Made by a program: the position numbers and the translations under genes
Notes under the pieces: model-generated
The model's input: only the letters and a program-made list of their open reading frames with translations
Database searches by the model: none
Told to the model about the DNA's origin: nothing
Shown: positions 16,747 to 25,730 of the stretch, piece after piece
Numbering within the stretch: position 1 is the stretch's first letter
Layout: the number at the start of each line of letters is the position of its first letter
Virus record (IMG/VR): IMGVR_UViG_3300021963_000051
Location: 47,967-111,966 of that record
Reading direction: 5' to 3' (one strand)
DNA: 64,000 nt
Source of the DNA: a virus

Positions 16747-19710
16747 ATGGCAGTCGATAAAGATTTTAAAGTTAAAAATGGCCTTGTGGTAGTTACGACT
16801 GCTAGTTTGTTATCAGGAGTTGACTCGGCATCTACTAGTACAGGCGCTCTTCAGGTAGTAGGTGGTGCAGGAATAGGAAAAAATCTTTATGTAGGTTCTG
16901 CAGTATATATTGCCGGAAGCACTGCTCTTACCGCTGCTAATTTTACCACATTCGTTAATCAGACCTATATTTTTGCCGGTACTGACACCGCTGTAAATAC
17001 CAGTTCGGGTAATGTGACGATTTGGAGCACTTCAACATTACAAAGTATTACCAATAGAGGTGCTACAACTAATAATGCTATAAGCATCACCAACGCTACA
17101 AGTTCAACAACAACAGCAACAGGAGCCTTGATTATTACAGGTGGTCTTGGTGTTGGTAGAACTATAAATGCTTTGGAACACCATACTCCTACAGGACTAG
17201 CAAATAGACCAAGCTCAAATTATGATATAACCGGAAATTTAGGTCATTTTCAAAATGCTGTCAATATAGGTAGGGTAGGAGGAGGATCAATATCTTTTGG
17301 TGATGGCAATACACCTTCTATAATTCAAGGCTTTCCTGGTCTAGGGTTTATAAGAGCATATATTAACAATGATTCTACTAATAATCAACTATGGTATGGA
17401 AACAGTACAGGATTAGTTGTAGGTAATGGAACAAGTCCCGCGGCAAAATTAGATGTTGTTGGATCAGTAAGAATCAGCGGCATAACCACTATAACCAATA
17501 CAACAGCAGCATCGTCCACTCAGACTGGTGCTCTACAGGTCAGCGGTGGAGTTGGTATTGGTGGTAATACCTATGTAGGTGGCAATTTGAATGTAAGTGG
17601 TGAGATAGTCGCTACAAAATTAACAATAGAATTGACCACTGTTACTACTACATTAGTAACAACTGATGACATTATTCAAACCGCTAATACAACTAATTCT
17701 ACTGTGACAAATTTAGGTGCCCTTGTAGTAGCGGGCGGTGCGGGTATAGGAAAAAGACTAAGCGTAGGTGAAATTTTAAAGGTTTTTGATACCACTTCAG
17801 CTACCAGTAGTCTAACCGGTGCTCTTCAGATAGTAGGCGGTGCTGGTATTCAAGGCAGTTTATTCGTAGGCGGCAATCTCAATGTTGGTGGTACAATAAC
17901 CGGTAGCATATCGGGATCATCTAATACTGCTACTAATCTTGCTGGTGGCGTGTCTGGACAACTATTATATCAAGTAAATGTAGGACAAACTGGATTTGTT
18001 GCCACAGGTACTGATGGTACAGTTCTTGTTTCTAAAGGGTCCAGCCAACCAGTATATCAAAATACTCTTACTCTTGCCAGTTCATTGGCATCAAGTTCGA
18101 CTCAATCAGGAGCACTACAGGTCATAGGTGGAGTTGGTATAGGTGGAGACCTATTTGTATCAAGAGTGAGAATCACAGCGAATACCACAGCTTCATCTAC
18201 TAACAGCGGCGATCTTGTTGTAACTGGTGGAGTGGGAATCGGTCGTGATACATTTATAGGCGGGGCACTTACTGTAGGAGGAACAAGCGGAGGTATAATT
18301 ACCGGACTATCTGGACTTACAACTACCAACGCTGTAATTTCTGGAACAGCTACAGCGGTTTCGACTCAAAGCGGAGCACTTCAGGTAGTAGGTGGAGTAG
18401 GAATCGGGCGGGATTTATATGTTGGCGGAAATATAACCATTGCGGGCGCTATTCAAGGAACTTTGATCGCCGATCAAATCAAGACTCAAAGCGTTTCAGC
18501 CGCTGCTACTTACTATCCGGCTTTCGTTGACAGCAACAATGCCACAGTATCGACTGAAACAGTCTATACCACTAGCACTTTCAATGTAAACCCAGCAAGC
18601 GCATTGGTCACTGTGGGTAATCTTTCAGCTACAAATATAGCTACAATTTTGTCTACTCAAGCAGCCAGCTCAACAGCAACTGGTGCTTTACAGGTTAGGG
18701 GTGGAGCTGGTATCGGCGGTGAGCTTTATATAGGTAATAATTTATACCTTAATAAATCAATAGGGAATTCTATTGTTTTAATAAATTCTAACTCTGGTGG
18801 GAATCTAGGTAGTGAAGTTGTTTTTAAAAATGCTACTACTTTTAGTTCCTTAGGAGATCAAGGAATACTCGGTAGTTTAATTATTGCAGATTCAACAGAT
18901 ACCAGCAGAGGATCTATAAGATTTTCAAAAAATGGCAACGGTATTGATATTGGATTATGGTCAAGCGGATTTGCTACAACATCTACAGCAAATTTATTAA
19001 TAAGACCTACTCAATCTCAGTTTACAACAGAATTATTAATAACAAGTACTTCAAGTTCTGTATCTACCCAAACCGGAGCTCTTCAGGTCGTTGGCGGTGT
19101 AGGGATTGGCGGTAAACTATTTGCTAGAGGATTGGTAAATTCAACTGGTACGCAAATTGTATATTACAATAGTTCTACTGGTGAGTTGAGCTTCGGTGCT
19201 AATTTTGCTTCCGGTGGTGGAGGAATAACCAGTCCCTACGCTGGTATTTTTACTATAACAAATACTTCAAATGCTACTTCTATTGCCTCAGGAGCACTAC
19301 AAGTAGCAGGCGGTGTAGCTATTGGCCAAGATATATATCACAATGGAAGTGCTTACCTTTCACAAAACGTCTTCGGCGACGTGGTAAGATTCGGTAGCGG
19401 AATTAATGCAATTCTCTTTAATAATTCGAACCCGCCAAGTATTAGGCCTGGCGGCGCAGTGCCGTTTAATTTATATACAAGTAATCAAAACGGCGGACTA
19501 ACAGTATTATCAACAGGTGAAGTATTATTAAATTCCGCATCTGCGGCAAGTTCTACCTCTACAGGTGCGCTAAGAGTAAATGGGGGCGCAGGTATACACG
19601 GCAACATTTATGCTTCTGGTAGAATTTATTCAGGTGGGTTTGAAGTATCAACCGCCACCGGTGCCGGTGTATCAGAAGCTTTGGTTATTGCCTACTCTGT
19701 AGTGTTATAA
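16747..19710 (+). CDS. Long tail-fibre-like protein with GALQV/GGVGIG repeats, 987 aa
   Basis: This is the most repeat-rich of the fibre genes, with about ten copies of 'SxSTxTGALQVxGGxGIGxxLYVGG' from residue 28 to the C terminus. Between copies lie variable segments, some of which look like independent strand-rich domains (for example residues 140-240 and 660-770). It lacks the paired C-terminal knob of the two preceding genes and ends in SEALVIAYSVVL. A GGAAAGGGAA ribosome binding site precedes the ATG. Length and repetition suggest a fibre shaft; the recurring near-identical motifs at DNA level offer sites for recombination among fibre genes. Confidence 0.7.
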   Translation: MAVDKDFKVKNGLVVVTTASLLSGVDSASTSTGALQVVGGAGIGKNLYVGSAVYIAGSTALTAANFTTFVNQTYIFAGTDTAVNTSSGNVTIWSTSTLQSITNRGATTNNAISITNATSSTTTATGALIITGGLGVGRTINALEHHTPTGLANRPSSNYDITGNLGHFQNAVNIGRVGGGSISFGDGNTPSIIQGFPGLGFIRAYINNDSTNNQLWYGNSTGLVVGNGTSPAAKLDVVGSVRISGITTITNTTAASSTQTGALQVSGGVGIGGNTYVGGNLNVSGEIVATKLTIELTTVTTTLVTTDDIIQTANTTNSTVTNLGALVVAGGAGIGKRLSVGEILKVFDTTSATSSLTGALQIVGGAGIQGSLFVGGNLNVGGTITGSISGSSNTATNLAGGVSGQLLYQVNVGQTGFVATGTDGTVLVSKGSSQPVYQNTLTLASSLASSSTQSGALQVIGGVGIGGDLFVSRVRITANTTASSTNSGDLVVTGGVGIGRDTFIGGALTVGGTSGGIITGLSGLTTTNAVISGTATAVSTQSGALQVVGGVGIGRDLYVGGNITIAGAIQGTLIADQIKTQSVSAAATYYPAFVDSNNATVSTETVYTTSTFNVNPASALVTVGNLSATNIATILSTQAASSTATGALQVRGGAGIGGELYIGNNLYLNKSIGNSIVLINSNSGGNLGSEVVFKNATTFSSLGDQGILGSLIIADSTDTSRGSIRFSKNGNGIDIGLWSSGFATTSTANLLIRPTQSQFTTELLITSTSSSVSTQTGALQVVGGVGIGGKLFARGLVNSTGTQIVYYNSSTGELSFGANFASGGGGITSPYAGIFTITNTSNATSIASGALQVAGGVAIGQDIYHNGSAYLSQNVFGDVVRFGSGINAILFNNSNPPSIRPGGAVPFNLYTSNQNGGLTVLSTGEVLLNSASAASSTSTGALRVNGGAGIHGNIYASGRIYSGGFEVSTATGAGVSEALVIAYSVVL

Positions 19711-19713
19711 ATA
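19706..19713 (+). promoter_or_regulatory. T4-type late promoter box (exact TATAAATA)
   Basis: A perfect TATAAATA overlaps the stop of the preceding fibre gene and lies 22 nt before the ATG at 19736. Confidence 0.6.
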
Positions 19714-19735
19714 GATAATAACGGAATGTTCAAAT

Positions 19736-22700
19736 ATGGCAAAGAAACAGATTATTGATTATACATTTTTACCTGCATTTGCACCGAGTGCTAATGCCTA
19801 TCCTAACGCCTACAATAGATTAGTCAATAATAAAAATTATATAACCAAAATGGCCAGTGCCTTTATTGCCAATCAAGTTGCTAACAATACTGCCCCATTT
19901 GTAAATTTTACCTATAACGCAGAAAAGTGTGAACGAGATGTAGGTTATGTATTAGATGCCATAATAAATGATTTGAGATATGGTGGGGATGCAGATACCG
20001 TATTGGTAGGAAGTTTTTACTGGTTTGAAGGTATTCCTCAGGTCGACGGTGATAGGCAACCAGAAGTTGTTACGCAAAATTATATAAGAGATTTAATCAA
20101 CAATTATATTTTTACAGGGACAGCAGCAAGTCCGGCTTACCAAACAGTTGTACCGCAGAGCACAACTGGTTCGAATGCCGAGGCTGGTGCTAGTGGCAGA
20201 ATAACAACTCTGTATGCTACTCTCACAAACATTATTTCAACAGGTGTAGTACCAGCAGCTACAGCCAATCCTAATTACAAAGGCACTGTTGAAATATTAG
20301 GAAATATACCTATAAAAGAACTGCTGCTGATTATTAATGTAACAAGAAACATTATTATCTATAACTTTGCAGACACCACTAAAGGTGGTCAATCCATCTA
20401 TAACTTTAACACAAAACGCACAAGATATAGATTAGATTTTGATACTTCATCAATGATAGCCACTGACAAGCTGATCATTTATGTAGAGCGAGACAACGAA
20501 ACAATTAAACCACATCCTACCTATCAAGATCCTGTTGAAAAGATGCGTGTATCAACACCGCAGGCATTGATGGATACCGACTTTGAGTATAGTCTACAAG
20601 GTACAAAGTGGGAAACTCTTACATTAATGAGCAATGTGCCCAGTGTATATAGTAAAGCCAATGAGCCTTCTTTTACAGCGCAACAGATTAACTCAATACT
20701 TCCTGTTCCTGGTGGTGGTCCTGCTGCGGCAGTAAGTTATATAACATATGCTCCAAACGGGACCACAGGCCTTACTTTGTTACGAAACGGTGCTTACTAC
20801 GCTGATGATTATAACGAACCATTAAATTTTCCTTGGACAGTACAATTCTTAGGTGATAATTATAGTTTAGCCTATTTCGGCAGTAATGGATATTTTACAT
20901 TTGGATCAGGTTCTAATCAATATAGCGGCTATAATCAATTTGCACCACCAAGGGGTATTGGTTACGCCCCTGCGGATAGAACACTTTGGCAATTTTGGTA
21001 CGGACTTGTAAACTCCAATTTATTCATTGTTAAAATCAGTGGAGGTAATTGTTGTAGCGGCCCGCAAGTGTATGATACCGAAATGCACTTTAACAGACTA
21101 ACACCTAGTATAATTGATATTCATATGGTATATAAGAATACAGGTGATAGTGTAAGTCCTTGGGTTAAGACTGATAGTGCTTATCTTTTTCAAGGTGGCT
21201 TGGCTACTGGACAAGCCTGGCGTGTGGTCACGGGTGCAGGAACTTCTAGAGATGTAACATTAAATGTTAATACCACTCCCCCGACACCATTCTATGTAGG
21301 ACAACCTATAATTTTTAAAGAGACCCAAAATTTATATCTTGACGGATCATATCTAGTCAAAACAGTAGTGAGCAATACACAGGTTACTATAGGTACAGGT
21401 AAGGCTTTGACAGCAGGATTTGATTATAAATCAAACTATACCACTGTGTATACGGGCGGATTTTTTACAGGTGCTGAGCTACCTCTTAATTTTGTTCAAA
21501 CCATTTCAGGTACGCTTAATGCAGACATTTTCTTTAACAGTCCTCACGCACTATATCCTGGACAAACAATCTATGTAGTAGATAGTACTCAAAACAACGC
21601 AGATTGGGTAGGATCTTTCCAAATTTTTCAAGTTGTAAGCTCTACACAGGTAAGGTTTATCACCGCGAGATTAACTAATTGGCCATCAACAGCCACAGTA
21701 AGCGGTGCCAATACTAGAGTGTATGTTAGACCTACAGGGGTTGCCAACCATAGGTTTGCCGATGGTGGAGTATCTATTAGTCCAGGTGGCTCTGCGCCTA
21801 ATACACAGATAATTAGACAGACTAGAAAATATTTTAGATATCAATCTGGTAAAGGTATTCAATTTTCCACTGGCGTATTATTTTTACCAACCTATGATAT
21901 TAATTCAGTAAGTGTGACGACCAATGTGTACAGTGTTTCTAATCCCTTTTATGATCTAAATATTTTATGCGATCAAGAGCATGGCTTCGCACAGCCTGAT
22001 AGTTTTAGACAAGGTGCTTACATTTTATTATCCGGATTTACTGTAAGCACTGGCCCAAACTTCTATAATGGACTATATTATGTAAGTGGTATTGCCAGTG
22101 AACGACAATTTACAGTTAAAATAAATCCTGCAATCACAGATTTGAATCCCGGTGGTATTGCTAAGGTCAGTGTTGTCAGCTGGTATGATTGTACTATTCG
22201 TGATGGATTGTTTGATGATCAAAATGGAATTTTCTTTGAGCACGACGGACAACAATTAGCCGTCGTCAAAAGAGCAAGTACTCAGCAGCTAACTGGCACA
22301 GTAAATGTAACAAATAACAGTTCTACAATTACAGGAAACGGTACTAAATTTCTAACTCAACTGAGTGTAGGCAATTACATAGTAATAAAAGGAATGAGTT
22401 ATTTGATTACCAGCAAACCTTCAAATACATCTGCTACGATTGCCCCTGATTTTAGAGGAATAACTGAGTCAAATTTAAGAATATTAAAAACCATAGATGA
22501 TAGAACACTTCAATCTAACTTCAATTTAGATCGTATGGATGGAACAGGTCCTAGTGGTTATGTTTTTGATAAAAATAAAATGCAGATGGTGTTTATAGAT
22601 TATAGTTGGTACGGAGCCGGTAAGATTCGTTGGGGTATGAGGGGACTAGATGGTAGTATCCTATACTGTCACGAAGCTCCTCAAAATAATAGAAATACAG

Positions 22701-23611
22701 AAGCATACATGCGTTCAGGTAATTTACCTGGACGCTTTGAAATTAATACCACAGCCAAAATTGGGTTGTTAACTAGTAACTTAACTACAGTATCTACTTC
22801 ATTTACTATGGGTGCGGCAGATGCTACACAATTTCCACTAACCGGAAGAGTAGTAATTAACTATGAAGTTATTCGCTACACTAAAGGAAATACAAACTCT
22901 GGACAAACTACATTCAATATTAATCTAAGAAATGAATATGGACTTGCCTCCAACGCTACAGGTACAGCGGGTATTGACAGTGTTATTAGTTTTAATCAAA
23001 ATTGCGGGCCTTCATTGAGTCATTGGGGTGTTAGCGTTATGATGGACGGTATGTTTGACAGTGATAAATCATATCTATTCACCGCTCCTACTAATAATGT
23101 TATTAGCATTCCGTCTAGTACTGAATTACCTTTGGTTAGTATTAGATTAGCACCTAGCGTTGATAATGGGATAGGTAGAGAATTTGGTGTCAGAAATTTA
23201 ATTAATAGATCTGCTATCATTTTAAGATCAATTGGTGTAGGATGTAACGGGCAGTTTATTTTAAGTGTTAGAATTAATTCAGAATCTACATTATTCAGCA
23301 CCCAGGCAAACTGGCGAGTTGTTGCCAATGGAAGTATCAGTCAATATCTAGATCATAGTATTACAGGCACATCCCCCGTGCCAACAGCAGGTGATACTGT
23401 ATTTTCATTTTTAGCTGAAGCAGGTAGCGGTGGGGCCCAGGCAGTAACAACTGTAAATATTGACGAAATCAGAGAATTGGGCAATAGTACAATCGGTGGG
23501 CAAAATGTATATCCAGATGGTCCTGATGTTCTAACCCTATTTGCTAGAAATCTAGGCGGAGCTTCTGCTAACATTAGAGGGCGCATTTCTTGGACAGAAT
23601 CACAAGGGTAA
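19736..23611 (+). CDS. Large virion structural protein, 1291 aa
   Basis: The first 200 residues carry one copy of the K-C-x-R-D repeat (EKCERDVGYVLDAIINDLRYGGD) also found in the 2352-residue protein, which links the two genes. The rest is beta-rich, with several aromatic-rich strand regions and a C-terminal module (from IDEIRELGNSTIGGQNVYPDGPDVL to RGRISWTESQG) seen at the ends of large structural proteins of T4-like marine phages. No hydrolase motif is evident. Own late promoter box and a gap of 25 bp to the fibre gene. A baseplate-proximal fibre, whisker or hub-associated function is plausible but unproven. Confidence 0.6.
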   Translation: MAKKQIIDYTFLPAFAPSANAYPNAYNRLVNNKNYITKMASAFIANQVANNTAPFVNFTYNAEKCERDVGYVLDAIINDLRYGGDADTVLVGSFYWFEGIPQVDGDRQPEVVTQNYIRDLINNYIFTGTAASPAYQTVVPQSTTGSNAEAGASGRITTLYATLTNIISTGVVPAATANPNYKGTVEILGNIPIKELLLIINVTRNIIIYNFADTTKGGQSIYNFNTKRTRYRLDFDTSSMIATDKLIIYVERDNETIKPHPTYQDPVEKMRVSTPQALMDTDFEYSLQGTKWETLTLMSNVPSVYSKANEPSFTAQQINSILPVPGGGPAAAVSYITYAPNGTTGLTLLRNGAYYADDYNEPLNFPWTVQFLGDNYSLAYFGSNGYFTFGSGSNQYSGYNQFAPPRGIGYAPADRTLWQFWYGLVNSNLFIVKISGGNCCSGPQVYDTEMHFNRLTPSIIDIHMVYKNTGDSVSPWVKTDSAYLFQGGLATGQAWRVVTGAGTSRDVTLNVNTTPPTPFYVGQPIIFKETQNLYLDGSYLVKTVVSNTQVTIGTGKALTAGFDYKSNYTTVYTGGFFTGAELPLNFVQTISGTLNADIFFNSPHALYPGQTIYVVDSTQNNADWVGSFQIFQVVSSTQVRFITARLTNWPSTATVSGANTRVYVRPTGVANHRFADGGVSISPGGSAPNTQIIRQTRKYFRYQSGKGIQFSTGVLFLPTYDINSVSVTTNVYSVSNPFYDLNILCDQEHGFAQPDSFRQGAYILLSGFTVSTGPNFYNGLYYVSGIASERQFTVKINPAITDLNPGGIAKVSVVSWYDCTIRDGLFDDQNGIFFEHDGQQLAVVKRASTQQLTGTVNVTNNSSTITGNGTKFLTQLSVGNYIVIKGMSYLITSKPSNTSATIAPDFRGITESNLRILKTIDDRTLQSNFNLDRMDGTGPSGYVFDKNKMQMVFIDYSWYGAGKIRWGMRGLDGSILYCHEAPQNNRNTEAYMRSGNLPGRFEINTTAKIGLLTSNLTTVSTSFTMGAADATQFPLTGRVVINYEVIRYTKGNTNSGQTTFNINLRNEYGLASNATGTAGIDSVISFNQNCGPSLSHWGVSVMMDGMFDSDKSYLFTAPTNNVISIPSSTELPLVSIRLAPSVDNGIGREFGVRNLINRSAIILRSIGVGCNGQFILSVRINSESTLFSTQANWRVVANGSISQYLDHSITGTSPVPTAGDTVFSFLAEAGSGGAQAVTTVNIDEIRELGNSTIGGQNVYPDGPDVLTLFARNLGGASANIRGRISWTESQG

Positions 23612-23614
23612 AGA

Positions 23615-23869
23615 ATGGTAAAATATTTCTATATTGATAAAAATTATCACGATTTGGTCAGAAGCGCAGCCGTACCAATGACTAAAGATAGTTCAGGGGT
23701 CGGTGAATCTCTATTTAAAATTATGAGAGAACTTGCCTATGAATATGAAAGTAAAACTAGACAAAGAATAGACTATGAAATTACAGACGAAGAATTATTA
23801 GAAGTACAACAGAAATTTCTGCTAGCGAGAGATAATTTTGTCAAATGGATAGACTCACAACCAAAATAA
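23615..23869 (+). CDS. Hypothetical protein, 84 aa
   Basis: A short acidic, helical protein that starts 3 bp after the stop of the 1291-residue gene and ends before a 70-bp gap. N-terminal KYFYIDKNYHDLVRSAAVPM is followed by predicted helices (EITDEELLEVQQKFLLARDNFVKWID). I do not recognise a family. Tight coupling with the upstream structural gene suggests a chaperone or accessory role in assembly of that protein, which is inference from position. Confidence 0.5.
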   Translation: MVKYFYIDKNYHDLVRSAAVPMTKDSSGVGESLFKIMRELAYEYESKTRQRIDYEITDEELLEVQQKFLLARDNFVKWIDSQPK

Positions 23870-23912
23870 TTATGTTAAAGTTCTTTTTTTATTCTAGTCT
23901 ATTATATGCTCA

Positions 23913-23920
23913 TATAAATA
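23913..23920 (+). promoter_or_regulatory. T4-type late promoter box (exact TATAAATA)
   Basis: A perfect TATAAATA lies in the gap, 21 nt before the ATG at 23942, with AAGGTGG as ribosome binding site. Confidence 0.65.
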
Positions 23921-23941
23921 CACTTGCTCTAAGGTGGTAAT

Positions 23942-24166
23942 ATGGCCTTTATAACCCCAGCCACAGGACAAGCGATTACATTTGGTAAGGTGAATAAAGC
24001 CTTTACGAATAATTATCCTAATACTGGTGGTAATGCTCCTAGCGGAGGTAAAAATATTAAACTTAGTGCAGTTTTGGGAACATTTGTTAGTATATCAACA
24101 GGAACACAAATTAGATTTAGTCAACAACTAGGCGGTAGACCTACACCATACGATTACGATACTTAA
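23942..24166 (+). CDS. Hypothetical small structural-type protein, 74 aa
   Basis: The 74 residues are Gly/Asn/Thr-rich with few charges (FGKVNKAFTNNYPNTGGNAPSGG). The pattern resembles small tail-fibre accessory proteins of cyanophages in which the same 'FGKVN..F' opening occurs; I cannot name the family. An exact late promoter box and a strong ribosome binding site precede it, so it is likely produced late and in quantity. Confidence 0.5.
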   Translation: MAFITPATGQAITFGKVNKAFTNNYPNTGGNAPSGGKNIKLSAVLGTFVSISTGTQIRFSQQLGGRPTPYDYDT

Positions 24167-24171
24167 AAAAA

Positions 24172-24642
24172 ATGAAATATGACCAAATAGAAAAGCTACT
24201 TAAAACAGCGCATATAGGACCTAGTAAATGGGAATTAGACACTATAATCTATCATGACAGAACAACTAATCCATCAACCCTAATAAGTTTTTTCAATAGA
24301 ATAATAAATCTAAAAAGCGTCCAAAATCCTAGCGCTTTAGAAACCGCTGAATTGAAAAAATTATTAGAACTACTAGCAGATCTTGATCAAAAAGAATGTA
24401 ATGAACTTTTATCAAATTCAGATAATGATGCAAAAGATCATTTCATAGAATCTCTAGCTAGAAACAGCGCCATTGAAATATTGACCAAAGGAAGATTGGA
24501 TAAAGAAACAATGGAAACCGCTTGCAAACTGAGTCCCAGCGACTTTATACTTTGTGCCAAAAGAACACAAGATTTGATCAATGCCATACAGGGTCTTGTA
24601 ATCAAAGGCGAAAATCTTAGCAACGATGTGGCCGGAGCATGA
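24172..24642 (+). CDS. Hypothetical protein, 156 aa
   Basis: Predicted all-helical, with alternating charged segments and no cysteine cluster or catalytic motif that I can recognise (one stretch reads ALETAELKKLLELLADLDQ). The ATG lies 5 bp after the stop of the 74-residue gene, with no clear ribosome binding site but an A-rich lead. It overlaps the following glycosyltransferase by 4 bp (ATGA), so the two are translationally coupled. Could be a partner of that enzyme; this is a guess from coupling. Confidence 0.5.
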   Translation: MKYDQIEKLLKTAHIGPSKWELDTIIYHDRTTNPSTLISFFNRIINLKSVQNPSALETAELKKLLELLADLDQKECNELLSNSDNDAKDHFIESLARNSAIEILTKGRLDKETMETACKLSPSDFILCAKRTQDLINAIQGLVIKGENLSNDVAGA

Positions 24643-25304
24643 AAAAGAAAACCAGTGTTTTTAGTTCTTCAAAGTGGTCATCAAAAAAAGGTAAATTAGC
24701 AGTCTGTATTCCAACTAGGGATGTTCTTCATTCGGCTCATGCTTTATGTCTAACAGAAATGATTAAATTCAATACAATGAACGATATAGATACGCATGTG
24801 TTTATGGATGCTAGTACAATTTTACTAACTCAGAGAGAACGATTGGCCACTGAAGCACTAGAGTTGGGAGCTGAATATACACTTTGGCTAGATAGTGATA
24901 TTACATTTCCAGCAACTACTGCTATTAGATTACTAGCACACAATGAAGATATAGTAGCTTGTAACTATATTAGAAGACAATTGCCCCCAAAAGGTGTTGC
25001 CTATGAAGTCATAGGAGATTGGCAAAATCCGTTGTCTTGGGATATGTATGATGAACTCGTTGAAGTTCAAGGTGTAGGAATGGGTTGTATGTTGATGAAA
25101 ACAGAAATATTTTCAAAATTACCTAAACCTTGGTTTGAATTTGGTTGGAATCCCGGCAATAATGATCATTTAGGTGAAGATATGATCCTGTGTCAAAAAA
25201 TGGCAGCAAAGGGATATACTATAAAAATTGATACGGTTCTCAGTCACGATCTTAGACATTTAGGAACCTGGGCTTTCGGACCAGAATTATTAGATCATTT
25301 CTAA
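24639..25304 (+). CDS. GT-A fold glycosyltransferase-like protein
   Basis: A 221-residue single-domain protein. The N-terminal strand (KLAVCIPTRD) is the usual nucleotide-sugar binding start of GT2-like enzymes, residues 82-89 (LWLDSDIT) contain the DxD-type metal and nucleotide-sugar site (Asp85, Asp87), and the C-terminal half carries GLGMGCMLMKTE-like and GEDMILCQK segments typical of the acceptor region (seen here as VGMGCMLMKTE and LGEDMILCQK). It is cytoplasmic with no membrane segment. Small enzymes of this type in T4-like phages may modify virion proteins or host surface glycans. Substrate is unknown. It converges with the Nudix gene and overlaps it by 15 bp. Confidence 0.7.
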   Translation: MKKKTSVFSSSKWSSKKGKLAVCIPTRDVLHSAHALCLTEMIKFNTMNDIDTHVFMDASTILLTQRERLATEALELGAEYTLWLDSDITFPATTAIRLLAHNEDIVACNYIRRQLPPKGVAYEVIGDWQNPLSWDMYDELVEVQGVGMGCMLMKTEIFSKLPKPWFEFGWNPGNNDHLGEDMILCQKMAAKGYTIKIDTVLSHDLRHLGTWAFGPELLDHF

Positions 25305-25730
25305 TAATATATCTAACTTTGCCCGAATAATTTTATTATTAAAACTAGACGATACTCTTTTATGTAGTGGCCTAGGCCATTTATTGTAATCACACCATGC
25401 ATAGGCAGAATGTTCAGAATTTAGTTTTGGAATAAATTCACCTTCAACAAGTATTACAAATGTATTATATTGAAAATGTAGATCGTCACTAAGATAAAGC
25501 TCAAGCGGTATTATTTTTTTAATAGGCGGCACTATTCCTAGTTCTTCTTCTATTTCTCTAGTTAAAATATCAAAGCTTGTTATATCGGCAGGCTCTTTTC
25601 TACCTCCCACAAAACCCCAAGTACCGGCAGTTTTTCCATTATTTCTCAATAAAAATAAAAAGCGTTTTGTTTCTACTGATAATATTAGACCTCCACTACA
25701 AATAATTTCATTCACAGGATGAGACGCCAA
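25290..25730 (-). CDS. Nudix hydrolase
   Basis: The 146-residue protein contains a Nudix box at residues 42-66: GG-RKEP at its start and REIEEELGI at its end match GX5EX7REUXEEXGU with one extra residue. These enzymes hydrolyse nucleoside diphosphate derivatives; related phage proteins act on NDP-sugars, NADH or ADP-ribose. The preceding WGFVGG is the usual lead-in. The gene starts inside the last 19 bp of gp15 and is the last of a minus-strand operon 14-15-Nudix. Pairing with a convergent glycosyltransferase may hint at NDP-sugar control, which is inference. Confidence 0.8.
   Translation of the reverse strand: MASHPVNEIICSGGLILSVETKRFLFLLRNNGKTAGTWGFVGGRKEPADITSFDILTREIEEELGIVPPIKKIIPLELYLSDDLHFQYNTFVILVEGEFIPKLNSEHSAYAWCDYNKWPRPLHKRVSSSFNNKIIRAKLDILLEMI

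Noticed and set aside
14600-19650. Regularly spaced short repeats that could suggest a CRISPR array
   Set aside because: They are degenerate, in-frame coding repeats of the GALQV motif with irregular spacing and no conserved palindromic repeat.
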